The translations under genes and the position numbers were made by a program. Under the pieces are notes generated by a model, which was given only the letters and a program-made list of their open reading frames with translations, did not search any database and was not told where the DNA came from. From Hyphomicrobiales bacterium (GTDB lineage: Bacteria; Pseudomonadota; Alphaproteobacteria; Rhizobiales; Xanthobacteraceae), in the NCBI GenBank assembly GCA_017305665.1, contig JAFKKH010000023.1, positions 1 to 64,000 on the forward strand: a DNA stretch of 64,000 nucleotides, given 5' to 3'. How positions within the stretch are numbered: the first letter of the stretch is position 1; the number at the start of each line of letters is the position of its first letter. Positions 17,650 through 26,053 of this stretch are shown piece by piece.

Positions 17650-18015
17650 CTGATTAGGGTCATCTTCACGTTGCTGACCTCGGCAACCCTCGTGGTTTAT
17701 TCCAACTTGGTTGTTAAGAGCCGGGCCTCTGCACATTCCCTCAATCCGAACGACGGGATCACAAAATTCGTCTGGTCGATGCTTCTTGATCCGTGGATGT
17801 GGACTGCAGCGCTTGCGACTGCGACTGCAATGTTCCTTTATATCCTGACGATCCGCCACACCGAAATTACGTATGCGCAGCCAATCCTCGCTCTAGTTTT
17901 CGTTGTAACCCCGATCATGTCTTACTTTATCCTGGGTGAAGCATTGTCTGCGCTCCGGCTTACTGGCATCGCTTTCATCGCGCTTGGAATTCTTTGCGTC
18001 GCACAATCTGCGTGA
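17650..18015 (+). CDS. SMR/EamA-like small membrane transporter (ArnE/F-like), unusual start
   Basis: About 121 residues with four hydrophobic helices, ending in the EamA/SMR-like YAQPILALVFVVTPIMSYF and LRLTGIAFIALGIL. Such proteins include the ArnE/ArnF flippase for undecaprenyl-phosphate-linked aminoarabinose. A strong AAGGAGG ribosome site is at 17641-17647, but there is no ATG, GTG or TTG in frame at a proper distance: the candidates are CTG at 17650 or ATT at 17653. The next in-frame methionine is inside a membrane helix. Gene order after the methyltransferase and before the ligase, and the GT2 enzyme nearby, support a role in flipping a lipid-linked sugar. Confidence 0.65.
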   Translation: MIRVIFTLLTSATLVVYSNLVVKSRASAHSLNPNDGITKFVWSMLLDPWMWTAALATATAMFLYILTIRHTEITYAQPILALVFVVTPIMSYFILGEALSALRLTGIAFIALGILCVAQSA

Positions 18016-18242
18016 ATCTACCCCCCAACAAGACTTTACTCTAGCGCATCCAACCGACGCTCAAAAAGGCTGCGAACTGCAAGAACACCCACGCGATACG
18101 CAGTCTTACAAAGCCGATTGCGTTAACTTGCGAAAGAGTGGAAGAGCCGAACGCTTGGTAATTACGGCGGTAATGTTGCTTAGAGGTATAACATGGAGCA
18201 TCTCAGGGACAATACGACAAGCGCCAGACATGGAAGACCGAG

Positions 18243-19520
18243 GTGACTGAGATTGGCGCACCGCACGCGCTCTTCCGTCGAATCGCCGGCAATGGTGCCA
18301 TCCAACATCGCCTTCGCACGGCAGACATCGCCGCCATGGCAATGGCTGCATCGCTACCTTGGTCGACGACGGTATTCGGAATTTTCACCGTCCTATGGTT
18401 CATCTGCCTGATCTATGCCGCCGACGGGCAGCAATTCGCCGAGACACTGCGACGCCCAGAGTGCTTCCTCCCTATTGCGATCTTCGCCCTTGCTGTTGCC
18501 GGGATGTTCTGGTCGGATGCTCCATGGGCAGCGCGGGTCCATATCGCTGGAACGATGGTCAAATTGCTCGCAGTCCCGCCCCTGATCTATCAGTTCGAAC
18601 GATCCGAACGCAGCGCAGCGGTCTTCTTGGTCTTCCTCGCGTCATGCACGGTTCTGCTCGCTCTCTCCTGGATCAATTGGCTGGAACCGCGGACTATTCT
18701 TTTCAAGGCTATTATACCCGGCGTTCCCGTCAAAAACTGGATCACGCAGGGCGTGGAATTCGTCTTGTGTTTTTTCGGAAGCCTTGCACTGGCGATCATC
18801 AAGTGGCGCAACGACCGGCATTACACATCGCTCGGTTTTGTGTTGATCGCACTTTGCTTCTTGCTCAATATGATCTTCGTGGCAGCGGCATCGCGCACGT
18901 CACTGGTCTCGCTTCCGCTTCTGATGGTCGTCGCGACATTCCGTTATCTTGGTTGGCGCCGAGCCGTTCCCCTGTATGGCGTTATTGTCGTTGTGATCTG
19001 CGCAACGTGGTTTGCATCGCCAGCTCTCCGCGGCCGGCTCGAAAGCATTCACGACCAATACGCGCAGTATGCCGATCACGGAAAAATTACATCCGTTGGT
19101 CTGCGGTTGGAATACTGGTCCAAGGCGCTTCAATTCATCCGCACTGCGCCCTTCGCCGGTCACGGAACGGGCTCGATACGAGGCCTGTTTGCGCGGGATG
19201 CGATCGGAAAGACGATAGTCGCCGATCAGATCGTTGCCAATCCGCACAACCAAACGCTCTACTTTGCGATCGAGTGGGGCGTAATCGGAATCATCTTGTT
19301 GTGGGCGATGTGGATCGCACACTTTCTGATGTTCACGGAGATACGCTGGATTTCCTGGCTCGGGATCATCGTGGTGAGTCAGAACATTTTCGACTCTCTT
19401 TTCAACTCGCATATTTCCGACTACGTCGAAGGCTGGATTTACGTGATGGGCGTCGGCGTCGCGGCCGGCATGATTTCCAGGTCTCGCAAACCGGCTTCTC
19501 CAGCAGTGATTCCGATTTAA
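18243..19520 (+). CDS. O-antigen ligase / polymerase family protein (WaaL-like)
   Basis: A 425-residue membrane protein with about ten helices and a large periplasmic loop near residues 250-340. The Wzy_C-type motif region is present: RLEYWSKALQFIRTAPFAGHGTGS and NPHNQTL before the next helix. Members join finished O-antigen to lipid A core or polymerise repeat units; because a Wzy-like gene is already present, the ligase role is favoured. The start is a GTG at 18243. Its last about 75 bases are duplicated imperfectly at 20048-20120. Confidence 0.8.
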   Translation: MTEIGAPHALFRRIAGNGAIQHRLRTADIAAMAMAASLPWSTTVFGIFTVLWFICLIYAADGQQFAETLRRPECFLPIAIFALAVAGMFWSDAPWAARVHIAGTMVKLLAVPPLIYQFERSERSAAVFLVFLASCTVLLALSWINWLEPRTILFKAIIPGVPVKNWITQGVEFVLCFFGSLALAIIKWRNDRHYTSLGFVLIALCFLLNMIFVAAASRTSLVSLPLLMVVATFRYLGWRRAVPLYGVIVVVICATWFASPALRGRLESIHDQYAQYADHGKITSVGLRLEYWSKALQFIRTAPFAGHGTGSIRGLFARDAIGKTIVADQIVANPHNQTLYFAIEWGVIGIILLWAMWIAHFLMFTEIRWISWLGIIVVSQNIFDSLFNSHISDYVEGWIYVMGVGVAAGMISRSRKPASPAVIPI

Positions 19521-19524
19521 TCCC
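19451..19524 (+). repeat. repeat copy 1: 3' end of the ligase gene
   Basis: This segment, which covers the last codons of the ligase gene, reappears in the same orientation at 20048-20120 with about 85-87 per cent identity by eye. The second copy is non-coding for the ligase and marks a tandem duplication or an old recombination. Confidence 0.75.
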
Positions 19525-19857
19525 TCCCTTGGCTAGGCCGAATGGAGGCCGGACCTCACCTGCGCATGAGTCATACGTTTTGCGGCGGTGTCCGCCTCTT
19601 GTAACCGGTTGGCAGTTCCGACTAGACTCAGGTTTCCAAGGGCGCTTTCATCTGCCGACCTCCTCAGAAGCGATTCCGTGAGCCCGCCGGGTACACTGTC
19701 CCCCGGGCCCTTGGCCTCCCCCCATCCTTCGCAAATCGTAGTGGAACCGCTCATCCGGGACCTTGCCGCCTCGTCCTAGGCGGGCACAAAACATCCGTCG
19801 GCGGTCTGGCGGTGACGGGTAATATCCTCCGCCAATTCGCAAAAGCCTGCATGGCAC
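19525..19857. other. stretch without a recognisable gene
   Basis: About 330 bases after the ligase. Both strands have only short open frames with no motif I recognise. It probably holds remnants, since it lies between the two copies of the ligase 3' end. Confidence 0.4.
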
Positions 19858-20085
19858 TTATTTCAAAAGGCGCACGCCAGGTCCGGCGCCATTTTTAGCA
19901 ATGAACCTGACCCCGGCGCTTTCGAGCGCCCGCTGAATAGCCGCGGCCGCGGCCCGGGAAATGTCCCGCCGGGATTTCTCGAAATCGACAATCGTTAACA
20001 GTCCGAGCCCCGCGAGATCGACGAGTTGCGGCTGAGTGAGGTCAAGGCGTCGGCATCGCGGCCGTCTGATTTCCAGGTCTGGCAA
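19858..20085 (-). pseudogene. XRE-type regulator with replaced 5' end
   Basis: A 75-codon frame. From about residue 13 it follows a small rhizobial XRE family (DLTQPQLVDLAGLG, TIVDFEKSRRDIS, ESAGVRFIAKNG, GPGVRLLK). The helix-turn-helix family normally begins with an IRAARALL-like first helix. Here the first about 12 codons lie inside the duplicated ligase 3' end (20048-20085) and read differently. The gene therefore seems to have lost its own start by recombination and may be inactive, although the frame is open. Confidence 0.6.
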
Positions 20086-20120
20086 ACCGGCTTCTCCAGC
20101 AACGACATCGATTTGATCCC
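20048..20120 (+). repeat. repeat copy 2 of the ligase 3' end
   Basis: Imperfect direct copy of 19451-19524 with one single-base gap and about eight to ten mismatches. It overlaps the 5' end of the minus-strand XRE-like gene. Confidence 0.75.
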
Positions 20121-20208
20121 GTCCTAGTGAGGCCGACGTCGCCTCCGCATTGAGTCGTACGTGTGCCTTGTCATAGACAGCATGGGACCGCTGGTCGATC
20201 GGCGCGCT

Positions 20209-20344
20209 TTATCGTGGAGGCTGTTGAGCGGCCGAGCGGAGCAGATCGAACCACGCCTTGTTGCCAATGAGCGGGCGGACGCCGAAGTGGAATGCCTCGT
20301 GCAGCAGTGAGGCCGTCACGTCTCCGCCGGACCGCAAAATTGGG
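20209..20344 (-). pseudogene. remnant of an unrecognised gene
   Basis: A short minus-strand frame with protein-like content (VTASLLHEAFHFG, then RPLIGNKAWFDLL) ending in TAA. HEAFHFG resembles an HExxH zinc motif with one change (HEAFH). It lacks a clear start and is probably a decayed piece. Confidence 0.3.
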
Positions 20345-20467
20345 CGCTACGAGGCGGATCATCATTCATAGTCTGTGGAGAAGATAGGATTCGCGTCTGA
20401 GCACGCGGCGAAGTCCATAAGCTCATTCTGCTTCATGGATGGTGTATCCCAAGTTTTGGAGAGCGTG

Positions 20468-20701
20468 ATGCCCAGAGTCAAATCATCTCAGTTGCAGCGC
20501 ATGTCAAAGCTTGACCGCTTTTTCGGTGACGCGCCGTTGGTCGGCGACGAGACGCAGGAGGAGTACGATGCGTTTCGCGCCAAAACTCTCAGCACGTTGG
20601 CTGCGATCAAGGAAATCGAGCGTCGCAACGAAGAAGCCGCAGAGCAACTCAAACGAGCCACGCGTATGATCGAGGGTGAATTCAAGCAGGCTGCGGAGTA
20701 G
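20468..20701 (+). CDS. small protein of a rhizobial paired-gene family, possibly shortened
   Basis: A protein of 77 residues from an ATG at 20468 with GGAGAG upstream. SKLDRFFGDAPLVGDE followed by an acidic stretch resembles the N-terminus of small Bradyrhizobium proteins that I recall as usually longer (about 150 or more residues). The C-terminal half is charged and coiled-coil-like. The following broken gene is its usual partner. The middle of the family appears to be missing, so an internal deletion is possible. Function unknown. Confidence 0.45.
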   Translation: MPRVKSSQLQRMSKLDRFFGDAPLVGDETQEEYDAFRAKTLSTLAAIKEIERRNEEAAEQLKRATRMIEGEFKQAAE

Positions 20702-20708
20702 TTACACC

Positions 20709-21087
20709 ATGGCCTCTGGTCGACGGATCGTCGCAAACCGGAAGAATGCGAAAAAAGCACCGGGCCTTCGTCTGAAGCCAGCAAACGACGATCGTCGAAG
20801 AACGCAGTCCAACATGGCCTAGCGAGCAGCGAATCGGCCTTTCGCAAGGACATCGAGGAATTCGCGCGACTCCTGTCGGGGGCGCCGAAGGATGCGGATC
20901 CAACGTTCGTCAGCATTGACGCCGCAGACGCGCAGATGACTCTTGTTCAGGTCAAGAAAATGAAAACCGAAGCATTGGATCGCTTCTTGAAAGGCGATCG
21001 AACATGTGATGACACCCATTGAGGAGACTGGATCGTTACGAGCAACGCGCTCTCAGACGACGCAAGCGAGCGCTTAAAGCGTTTTGA
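20709..21087 (+). pseudogene. broken partner gene ('KSTGP' family), two frameshifts
   Basis: Begins MASGRRIVANRKNAKK, the usual start of a small rhizobial family, seven bases after the previous gene. At an A6 run (near 20750) the frame is lost; with one more A it continues KKSTGPSSEASKRRSSKNA, HGLASSESAFRKDIEEF. A second shift near 21015-21020 leads to RLDRYEQRALRRRKRALKAF and a TGA at 21085. The upstream gene and this one form a known pair of unknown function. The copy is not functional as read. Confidence 0.7.
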
Positions 21088-21222
21088 TTTTCGGCAAAAC
21101 GAAGCCAATTTTGCCAGAAAAATCAAAGCAGATTTGTTGTCATGGTGGTCAAATGCGGATAAGGAGGCACTTGGTTTGTCCTCGCAATGGTTTCGCGACC
21201 ACGCCAAAGTGGACTGTTTGAA

Positions 21223-22419
21223 ATGCCCTCTCCCCACGCCTCCCAGGCCCTCTCCCGCTTCACGGTTCTCGATCTCACCCGCGTCCGCTCCGGACCGACG
21301 GCAGTGCGGCAACTGGCGGACTGGGGCGCCAACGTCATCAAGATCGAGGCGGTTCCGGACGAGGCCGCCGGCAGCGAGCAACTCGGCGGCCCGCGCCATG
21401 GTTCCGACTTCCAGAACCTGCACCGCAATAAGCGGGCGATGACGCTGAACCTGAAAGACCCAAAGGGCGTCGCGGTGTTCAAGCGGCTGGTCGAGAAGGC
21501 CGATGTCGTGATCGAGAACTTCCGCCCCGACGTGAAGACACGGCTCGGCATCGACTACGACAGCCTGCGCAAGATCAATCAGCGTATCGTGTACGGCAGC
21601 ATTTCCGGCTTCGGGCAGGACGGGCCCTACCATAAGCGGCCAGGCTTCGATCAGATCGCGCAAGGGATGGGCGGGCTGATGTCGATCACCGGCGAGCCCG
21701 GCCGCGGGCCGATGCGGGTCGGCATTCCCGTGGCCGACCTCACCGCGGGCCTTTTCTGCGCCATGGGCATCCTGACGGCGCTGCTCGAGCGCGACGTGTC
21801 GGGCGAAGGCCAGTGGGTGCAGACGTCGCTGCTGCAGGCGCAAATCTTCATGCTGGACTTCCAGGCCTCGCGATGGCTGATGGAAGAGCATGTACCGAAG
21901 CAGGCGGGCAACAATCACCCGACCAGCATCCCGACCGGCGTGTTCAAGACCTCCGACGGCTACATCAACATCGCCACCGCCAGCGGCAAGATCTGGGAGC
22001 GGCTGGCGCATGCCATCGGCGCGTCGGAGCTGATCGACAATCCCGACTACAAGACCGCGCCCGCGCGCTCCAAGAATCGCGACGTGCTCAACGCGGCGAT
22101 CAATGAACGGACGGCCAAACGTACAAGCGCGGAATGGGTCGACGAGTTGAACAAGGCCGGGGTGCCCTGCGGTCCGATCTATTCGGTCGATCAGATGTTC
22201 GCGGACGAACAGGTCAAGCATCTCGGCATCGCGCAGGACGTGCCCAATGCGGAGAACCGCAAGATCAGACTCGTCGGCCAACCGGTGACCCTCTCGCGCA
22301 CGCCGAGCAAGATGGCGTCCAGGCCGCCGGAAGTGGGCGAGCAGACCGACGAGATTCTCGGCGAATTCGGCTTCAGCGACGAGGAGATCGTCGCGTTGAG
22401 AGAGCAACGGATCGTATGA
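21223..22419 (+). CDS. class III CoA-transferase (CaiB/BaiF family)
   Basis: An intact protein of 398 residues. The N-terminus FTVLDLTRVRSGPTAVRQLADWGANVIKIE is the CaiB/BaiF signature; NKRAMTLNL, ENFRPDV, YGSISGFGQDGPY, GFDQIAQGMGG and the GQWVQTSLL region follow in the right order. The aspartate of SITGEPGRGP / VADLTAG regions marks the catalytic neighbourhood. These enzymes move CoA between carboxylic acids (formyl-CoA, carnitine, 2-methylacyl types); the substrate is not predictable. The ATG at 21223 fits the family N-terminus better than the upstream one. It stands alone among gene remnants and is intact, so it is probably the last chromosomal gene before the mobile element. Confidence 0.9.
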   Translation: MPSPHASQALSRFTVLDLTRVRSGPTAVRQLADWGANVIKIEAVPDEAAGSEQLGGPRHGSDFQNLHRNKRAMTLNLKDPKGVAVFKRLVEKADVVIENFRPDVKTRLGIDYDSLRKINQRIVYGSISGFGQDGPYHKRPGFDQIAQGMGGLMSITGEPGRGPMRVGIPVADLTAGLFCAMGILTALLERDVSGEGQWVQTSLLQAQIFMLDFQASRWLMEEHVPKQAGNNHPTSIPTGVFKTSDGYINIATASGKIWERLAHAIGASELIDNPDYKTAPARSKNRDVLNAAINERTAKRTSAEWVDELNKAGVPCGPIYSVDQMFADEQVKHLGIAQDVPNAENRKIRLVGQPVTLSRTPSKMASRPPEVGEQTDEILGEFGFSDEEIVALREQRIV

Positions 22420-23347
22420 CTGGTCGATCTTTACCAGCGACCGCATAAGAAGCGCTTGATCAGTCGGGTTTCGATGGACAGTCGACCTTTACTGGCGAGT
22501 GAAGATTGTCGCAACCAGCGAACAGATGGCTGAGAATGCCAGATGGCTCGAGGCGCAACTCTCGCCACGGAAGGTGTCGCGTTTTTCCGTCGTAACGTTG
22601 ATACGCCTTGGATATACTCCCGCCAGATTCCTTCGTCAGCGCTTCAGATCAGTGGCCGACAATTGTCCGTAGTCGTCAATTTGAGGTGACGACAGAAGAC
22701 GAAGCGGATCAATGACGCGGTTGCGAACTTGACCAGTGCTTCGTCAAATTTGATTTCTCTCTGGTTCCGGCGTCCGCAGCGTCCATAAGGCCGGCAAGAT
22801 GCGGTGCCTGTCCGGCGTAACGTCCCGCGTAGTGGACGAATTTCGATCAACACGCAATTATCACAGCACCACAATCACCGACGACTTGACTCCAGTGTCG
22901 CTCAGCATGAACTCGATACCAATCCGTACCGCAGAAGAACTCCAACCTTGCTTGCTGACGTAGCCAGCGAGGAAAAAGGGCCGCCGCGGCGCCTACTACA
23001 GGAAAACGCACATTACATTGTCTGGAAGCGTGCGAGCGGGATGCTGGTCGGCATGCTCCGCTGGATCACAGTCGGCCTCTTGCTTCCGGCTGTCATATCT
23101 ACCGTCTGGTGCCGCTGATCACGTGACCGGCTCGCGGGTAGCTGGCAGAATTCGGATGTGTGCATCCAGCGGGCGAGACGCCCCTCGGAAGAACATCCGC
23201 GCCCGCTCGCTAAGCAACTGAGCAGCAGATCGAGCATTTCCCATAACTTCATTCGCGGCAAAGCGTATGCAGAGCGATCTCAAAGAGATAGGACGAGGTT
23301 AAAAAACTATAAAACAATCTCGAAATGGTGTGGAAAACTCCATCATA
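22420..23347. other. 928-bp stretch without a recognisable gene
   Basis: Short frames only, none with a convincing ribosome site or family motif. Near its end (23280-23347) the sequence becomes AT-rich and holds the heptamer TCGAAAT at 23320-23326, which also occurs in the origin-like region at 61.1 kb. It probably includes the boundary of the mobile element. Confidence 0.5.
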
Positions 23348-23373
23348 GGGAAGCTAACTGAGGTTAGCTTCCC
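23348..23373. repeat. palindrome copy A (GAAGCTAA-N6-TTAGCTTC)
   Basis: A perfect inverted repeat with 11-bp arms (GGGAAGCTAAC and its complement) around a 4-base loop. The same 8-bp half-sites with a 6-bp spacer recur at 34298-34319 and 61038-61065. The palindrome is flanked by TCGAAAT (23320) and ATTTCGA (23380), the heptamers also found beside copy C. It lies about 110 bp upstream of a small gene on the + strand. An operator for an element-encoded regulator is the simplest reading. Confidence 0.75.
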
Positions 23374-23483
23374 TCCGCAATTTCGAGCTATCCGACATCA
23401 GGGGTTAGACTGGGTCTACCGCTCGGGCATTGGTGGCAATCGACTACATGCACCAGATCCGACTTTCACCATGGAGAATAGCA

Positions 23484-23699
23484 ATGTCGCGAAACCCGTC
23501 AAAGGCCGATATTATGGCCGCCGTTCAGAATCTAATCAAAGCCGGCCACGTTGTTGCGAGGAAGGATGACCACGGAAGAACGGTCTATCTTTCCGTGGAG
23601 GATGCACCATCGGCCGATGAGCCATTACGACGCGGACCGTTGAATAGGCAACCTGGCTCGGAAGCATCGCGCCGTCGTGACGGCCATTCGCGAAAATGA
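23484..23699 (+). CDS. small basic protein, possible winged-helix-like
   Basis: A protein of 71 residues from an ATG at 23484 with GGAGAAT upstream. MSRNPSKADIMAAVQNLI followed by GHVVARKDDHGRTVYLS resembles the recognition helix and beta-wing of a small winged-helix protein, but I do not recognise a family. The tail is basic and rich in Arg, Pro and Gly. It is the first gene after palindrome A and may be controlled by it. Confidence 0.45.
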   Translation: MSRNPSKADIMAAVQNLIKAGHVVARKDDHGRTVYLSVEDAPSADEPLRRGPLNRQPGSEASRRRDGHSRK

Positions 23700-24005
23700 A
23701 AACTCCTTTGTCGTTATACAGTCGGAGATCTGACTGCCCCCTTTCGCATTAAACACGCCCACCTCCGCCCCTTACCGACCTTCACGGAGCTACCGCTAGT
23801 TTTACCAAGTCCCAGATGTTTGACCCCGGTTTTTGATAGCGCATCCTTGTCATGTAAATCGCAAGGAGGCGGTTTTGATCGTGTAGGCCCAGTTGTATTT
23901 GCAGCGCTCGATAGCAATTTCGACGGCCTCGAGCGCGCGCCTGAGGACAGCACGCCGCAGGCATAGATATCGGTGATCTGAACAGGGTCTGTCATGCTCG
24001 TAGCC
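23700..24005. other. short stretch without a clear gene
   Basis: On the minus strand the piece near 23900-23995 reads TDPVQITDIYACGVL in one frame and then loses protein character, so it may be the start of a broken gene. No intact gene is seen. Confidence 0.35.
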
Positions 24006-24242
24006 TCAGCAGGCGCAGGGGGTTCTGATTAAATTGTGGCGAGTGAATCCGATTCCGTCCATTCGGCATGCCGGTTTCAACAGTTGACGACCTACGACCA
24101 GAGCGACAAATGCGCCGCCTAGGATCCAGACGTTCAGCAGTACGATTCCGATGCAAGCCGCCGCGATACTGAGAGACGCCAGAGAAAGTCCGAAACAAAT
24201 ATGATCTCGCAAAGATGTTCGGCCTCGACATAGCTTTTCCAA
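24006..24242 (-). CDS. small membrane protein, weakly supported
   Basis: A 78-codon frame starting with TTG, with two hydrophobic helices (CFGLSLASLSIAAACIGIVL and VWILGGAFVALVVG). No clear ribosome site. The helices suggest a real inner-membrane peptide. It lies in the same strand and gene run as the small genes at 24.3-30.1 kb. Confidence 0.35.
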   Translation of the reverse strand: MEKLCRGRTSLRDHICFGLSLASLSIAAACIGIVLLNVWILGGAFVALVVGRQLLKPACRMDGIGFTRHNLIRTPCAC

Positions 24243-24311
24243 TAACTCACGCCGCTATCTCCTCTTGCTTTGTCGTCGCCGCCCGATCATCCAGGAGACC
24301 CACATCTCAAG

Positions 24312-24539
24312 CTACCTGACGGCCGCCTCTAGTCCCGCTGCCACGGCGCAGGTAGCGCCGACGAGGCGAGCAAGCATGATCTTCTGTTCCTTCGATGCCC
24401 ACCGTTCGGCTTCTTCATCTCACAGGCAGCGCAACACCGCCGGCGCCGCTGAGGTGCGGCTCATCACGCTCTCTTTTTTAGGGTTGAGATCCACTGTATC
24501 GGATTCAAACGCCTTTCGGCTTGCGATGTCGCGGCGCAT
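24312..24539 (-). pseudogene. small gene with an in-frame TGA
   Basis: From an ATG at 24539 with AAGGAAG upstream the frame reads 39 residues to LRCL, then TGA at 24420-24422, then continues in the same frame with protein-like sequence (DEEAERWASKEQKIML, ARLVGATCAVAAG) to a TAG at 24312. The total would be about 75 residues. CGA or TGG to TGA would explain it. Function unknown. Confidence 0.45.
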
Positions 24540-24823
24540 GTATCTTCCTTTTGACGTCATCCGAACCGTATGCGTTGTCGAGGTCATCGACGATTTCATG
24601 CGCTGTGTCGCTGAGATTGCACCGATCGGTTTCATTGCTCGACTAGTCGCTGGCCCCCTTGCTACCAGTCGGCGACAAAAAGAACCGGATCGTCGAACCT
24701 GACGCTGCGACTGCCGTCGACCCTCTTGAGCGGAGCATCGCGTCTGACGCGATATTCGAGCGCGGCAGGCATCGTCACTTCTCCAATCCCGCGAGCATGC
24801 GGCTCGTAACCTCATCCGTCTTG

Positions 24824-25045
24824 TCAGATGCCCTCCGTCACCGCACCTCCGTCGGCGATCAGGCCTTCAGCGACTATTCGATAGACGTCAATGACCTGTC
24901 GTCCACCTTTAGTGACGAACGACAGCAATTGCTTTGAGAGGCCAGCGGTGCTCGCCATCGCGGTCAGCCACCGTGGGCCGCCAAGTAGCCGGCCCACTTC
25001 GATTATTCGACGTGCGCGGGGGCTGATTTTAGCCTCAGCCATCAC
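24824..25045 (-). CDS. small helix-turn-helix protein
   Basis: A protein of 73 residues. SPRARRIIEVGRLLGG then WLTAMASTAGLSKQLLSFVTKGGRQVID fits a small helix-turn-helix DNA-binding domain (the AGLSKQLLS turn). It overlaps the upstream gene by 4 bp (ATGA), so the two are one operon. A regulator of the mobile element is likely, but the family was not identified. Confidence 0.6.
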   Translation of the reverse strand: MMAEAKISPRARRIIEVGRLLGGPRWLTAMASTAGLSKQLLSFVTKGGRQVIDVYRIVAEGLIADGGAVTEGI

Positions 25046-25473
25046 GCAACCGTGTACCGGTCATTGTCATCCAACGCTGATGCGATTGCTGAAAGCGCAT
25101 CGTGGGCGTCGTCAGTCATGCGTCCGACCATGTTTCTTCCGTCCCAATCCACGGAATGGCCCGCTATCACTCGGTCGATCAGCACCGCGAGCTCGCCGCC
25201 CGCGCTCAGGTCATTGCGCAAAGCATCGACATCGACGGTGCAGTCTCCATCCATGGAGCTCGCCAGCGACCACACCAGAGTGCGCCCGTAACATTCATCC
25301 GGCGGTGCGCCATCGCCGCCGTGATACGAGCGCTTGGTCACCATCACGTCGCCCTCCTGGTCGATCATCAGCAGAGCGGCCTCGTAGTAGCGCGCCGGAG
25401 AGTGATCCAGCACGATTTCGCTTGGTACAGCATCGGCGTATCCGGTTGCGGTCTTAGTTGCGGCGGTGGTCAT
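25042..25473 (-). CDS. hypothetical protein of the mobile element
   Basis: A protein of 143 residues from an ATG at 25473 with AGGAGAAG upstream, favoured over an ATG 17 codons before. It is acidic, without membrane segments; PARYYEAALLMIDQEGDVMV and SIDWD-like VDWDGRNMVG are the most structured parts. It overlaps the HTH gene that follows. A half copy of the palindrome (TTAGCTTCCC, 25571) lies about 100 bp upstream. No family recognised. Confidence 0.65.
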   Translation of the reverse strand: MTTAATKTATGYADAVPSEIVLDHSPARYYEAALLMIDQEGDVMVTKRSYHGGDGAPPDECYGRTLVWSLASSMDGDCTVDVDALRNDLSAGGELAVLIDRVIAGHSVDWDGRNMVGRMTDDAHDALSAIASALDDNDRYTVA

Positions 25474-25570
25474 CTGCTTCTCCTGTTGTAGGCGCGAGAA
25501 CATCTTCGCGCGGCGAATGCGCAAGACTCATCTGATTCACGTCGGCTTAAATCAAGAGCGCGATCGCGCG

Positions 25571-25580
25571 TTAGCTTCCC
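25571..25580. promoter_or_regulatory. half copy of the GAAGCTAA/TTAGCTTC palindrome
   Basis: TTAGCTTCCC, identical to one arm of the three full palindromes, stands directly after a GCGATCGC palindrome (25560-25567) and about 100 bp upstream of the minus-strand gene starting at 25473. The other arm is not recognisable. Confidence 0.35.
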
Positions 25581-25792
25581 AACGGCGTTAACCATGGCGC
25601 GTGGACGAGGGAAAGTTTTCGCCAGAAATGCCATTGGCGCGCGATGACGAGGAAAATTCGACAACGAATTCAGTATTGCCTCAGACTTTCACTCAAACAT
25701 TGAGGGAAAGTCTGAGGTAAAGTCTGCGATTTGCGAGGCATTTCGTTTTCCCCGCAATTCTAAGATCTATTGTTGGTGATTCAGTTCGGAGC

Positions 25793-26053
25793 GATGACGC
25801 CCTTCTCCGCGACAAAAATTCACGTGGCGTCGAGCTCGATACGGCTCCGACGCTTGATGACTGGCGCGCGAACATGACGGACGCGTACGGTAAATTCCGG
25901 ATGCATCTCTCCGGTGAGGTCTCAGACCATCTGTCCATTGCAGATGGACATTGCGCGACGTCCGCGGACTGGCTGGATCCGCCTGCGGCGACGTCAGCGC
26001 GATATCTAGCGGCTGGCGACAACGCCCGAATCGGCTCAGACGTTCCAAGATGA
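25793..26053 (+). pseudogene. partial paralogue of the gene at 63344
   Basis: The + strand frame has LSGEVSDHLSIADGHC, TSADWLDPPAATSARY and ends with TGA at 26051. The intact protein at 63344 has LSGEVSGHPSIDNGHC and TSAVVWLDPKERWARTTS at the same relative place. No proper start codon lies in frame here, so the 5' end is probably lost. It overlaps nothing on its own strand. It is one of two links between the 23-34 kb and 57-64 kb parts of the mobile element. Confidence 0.6.

Noticed and set aside
18359-19681. 440-codon open frame on the + strand
   Set aside because: It is a shadow of the ligase gene in another frame; no motif, and the ligase frame is clearly the real one.
20947-22446. 499-codon open frame on the - strand
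   Set aside because: Antisense of the CoA-transferase gene; high GC makes long antisense frames. Arg/His/Leu-rich, no family.
22644-22874. possible transposase remnant on the minus strand
   Set aside because: One stretch has weak protein character but no conserved motif; not enough to call.
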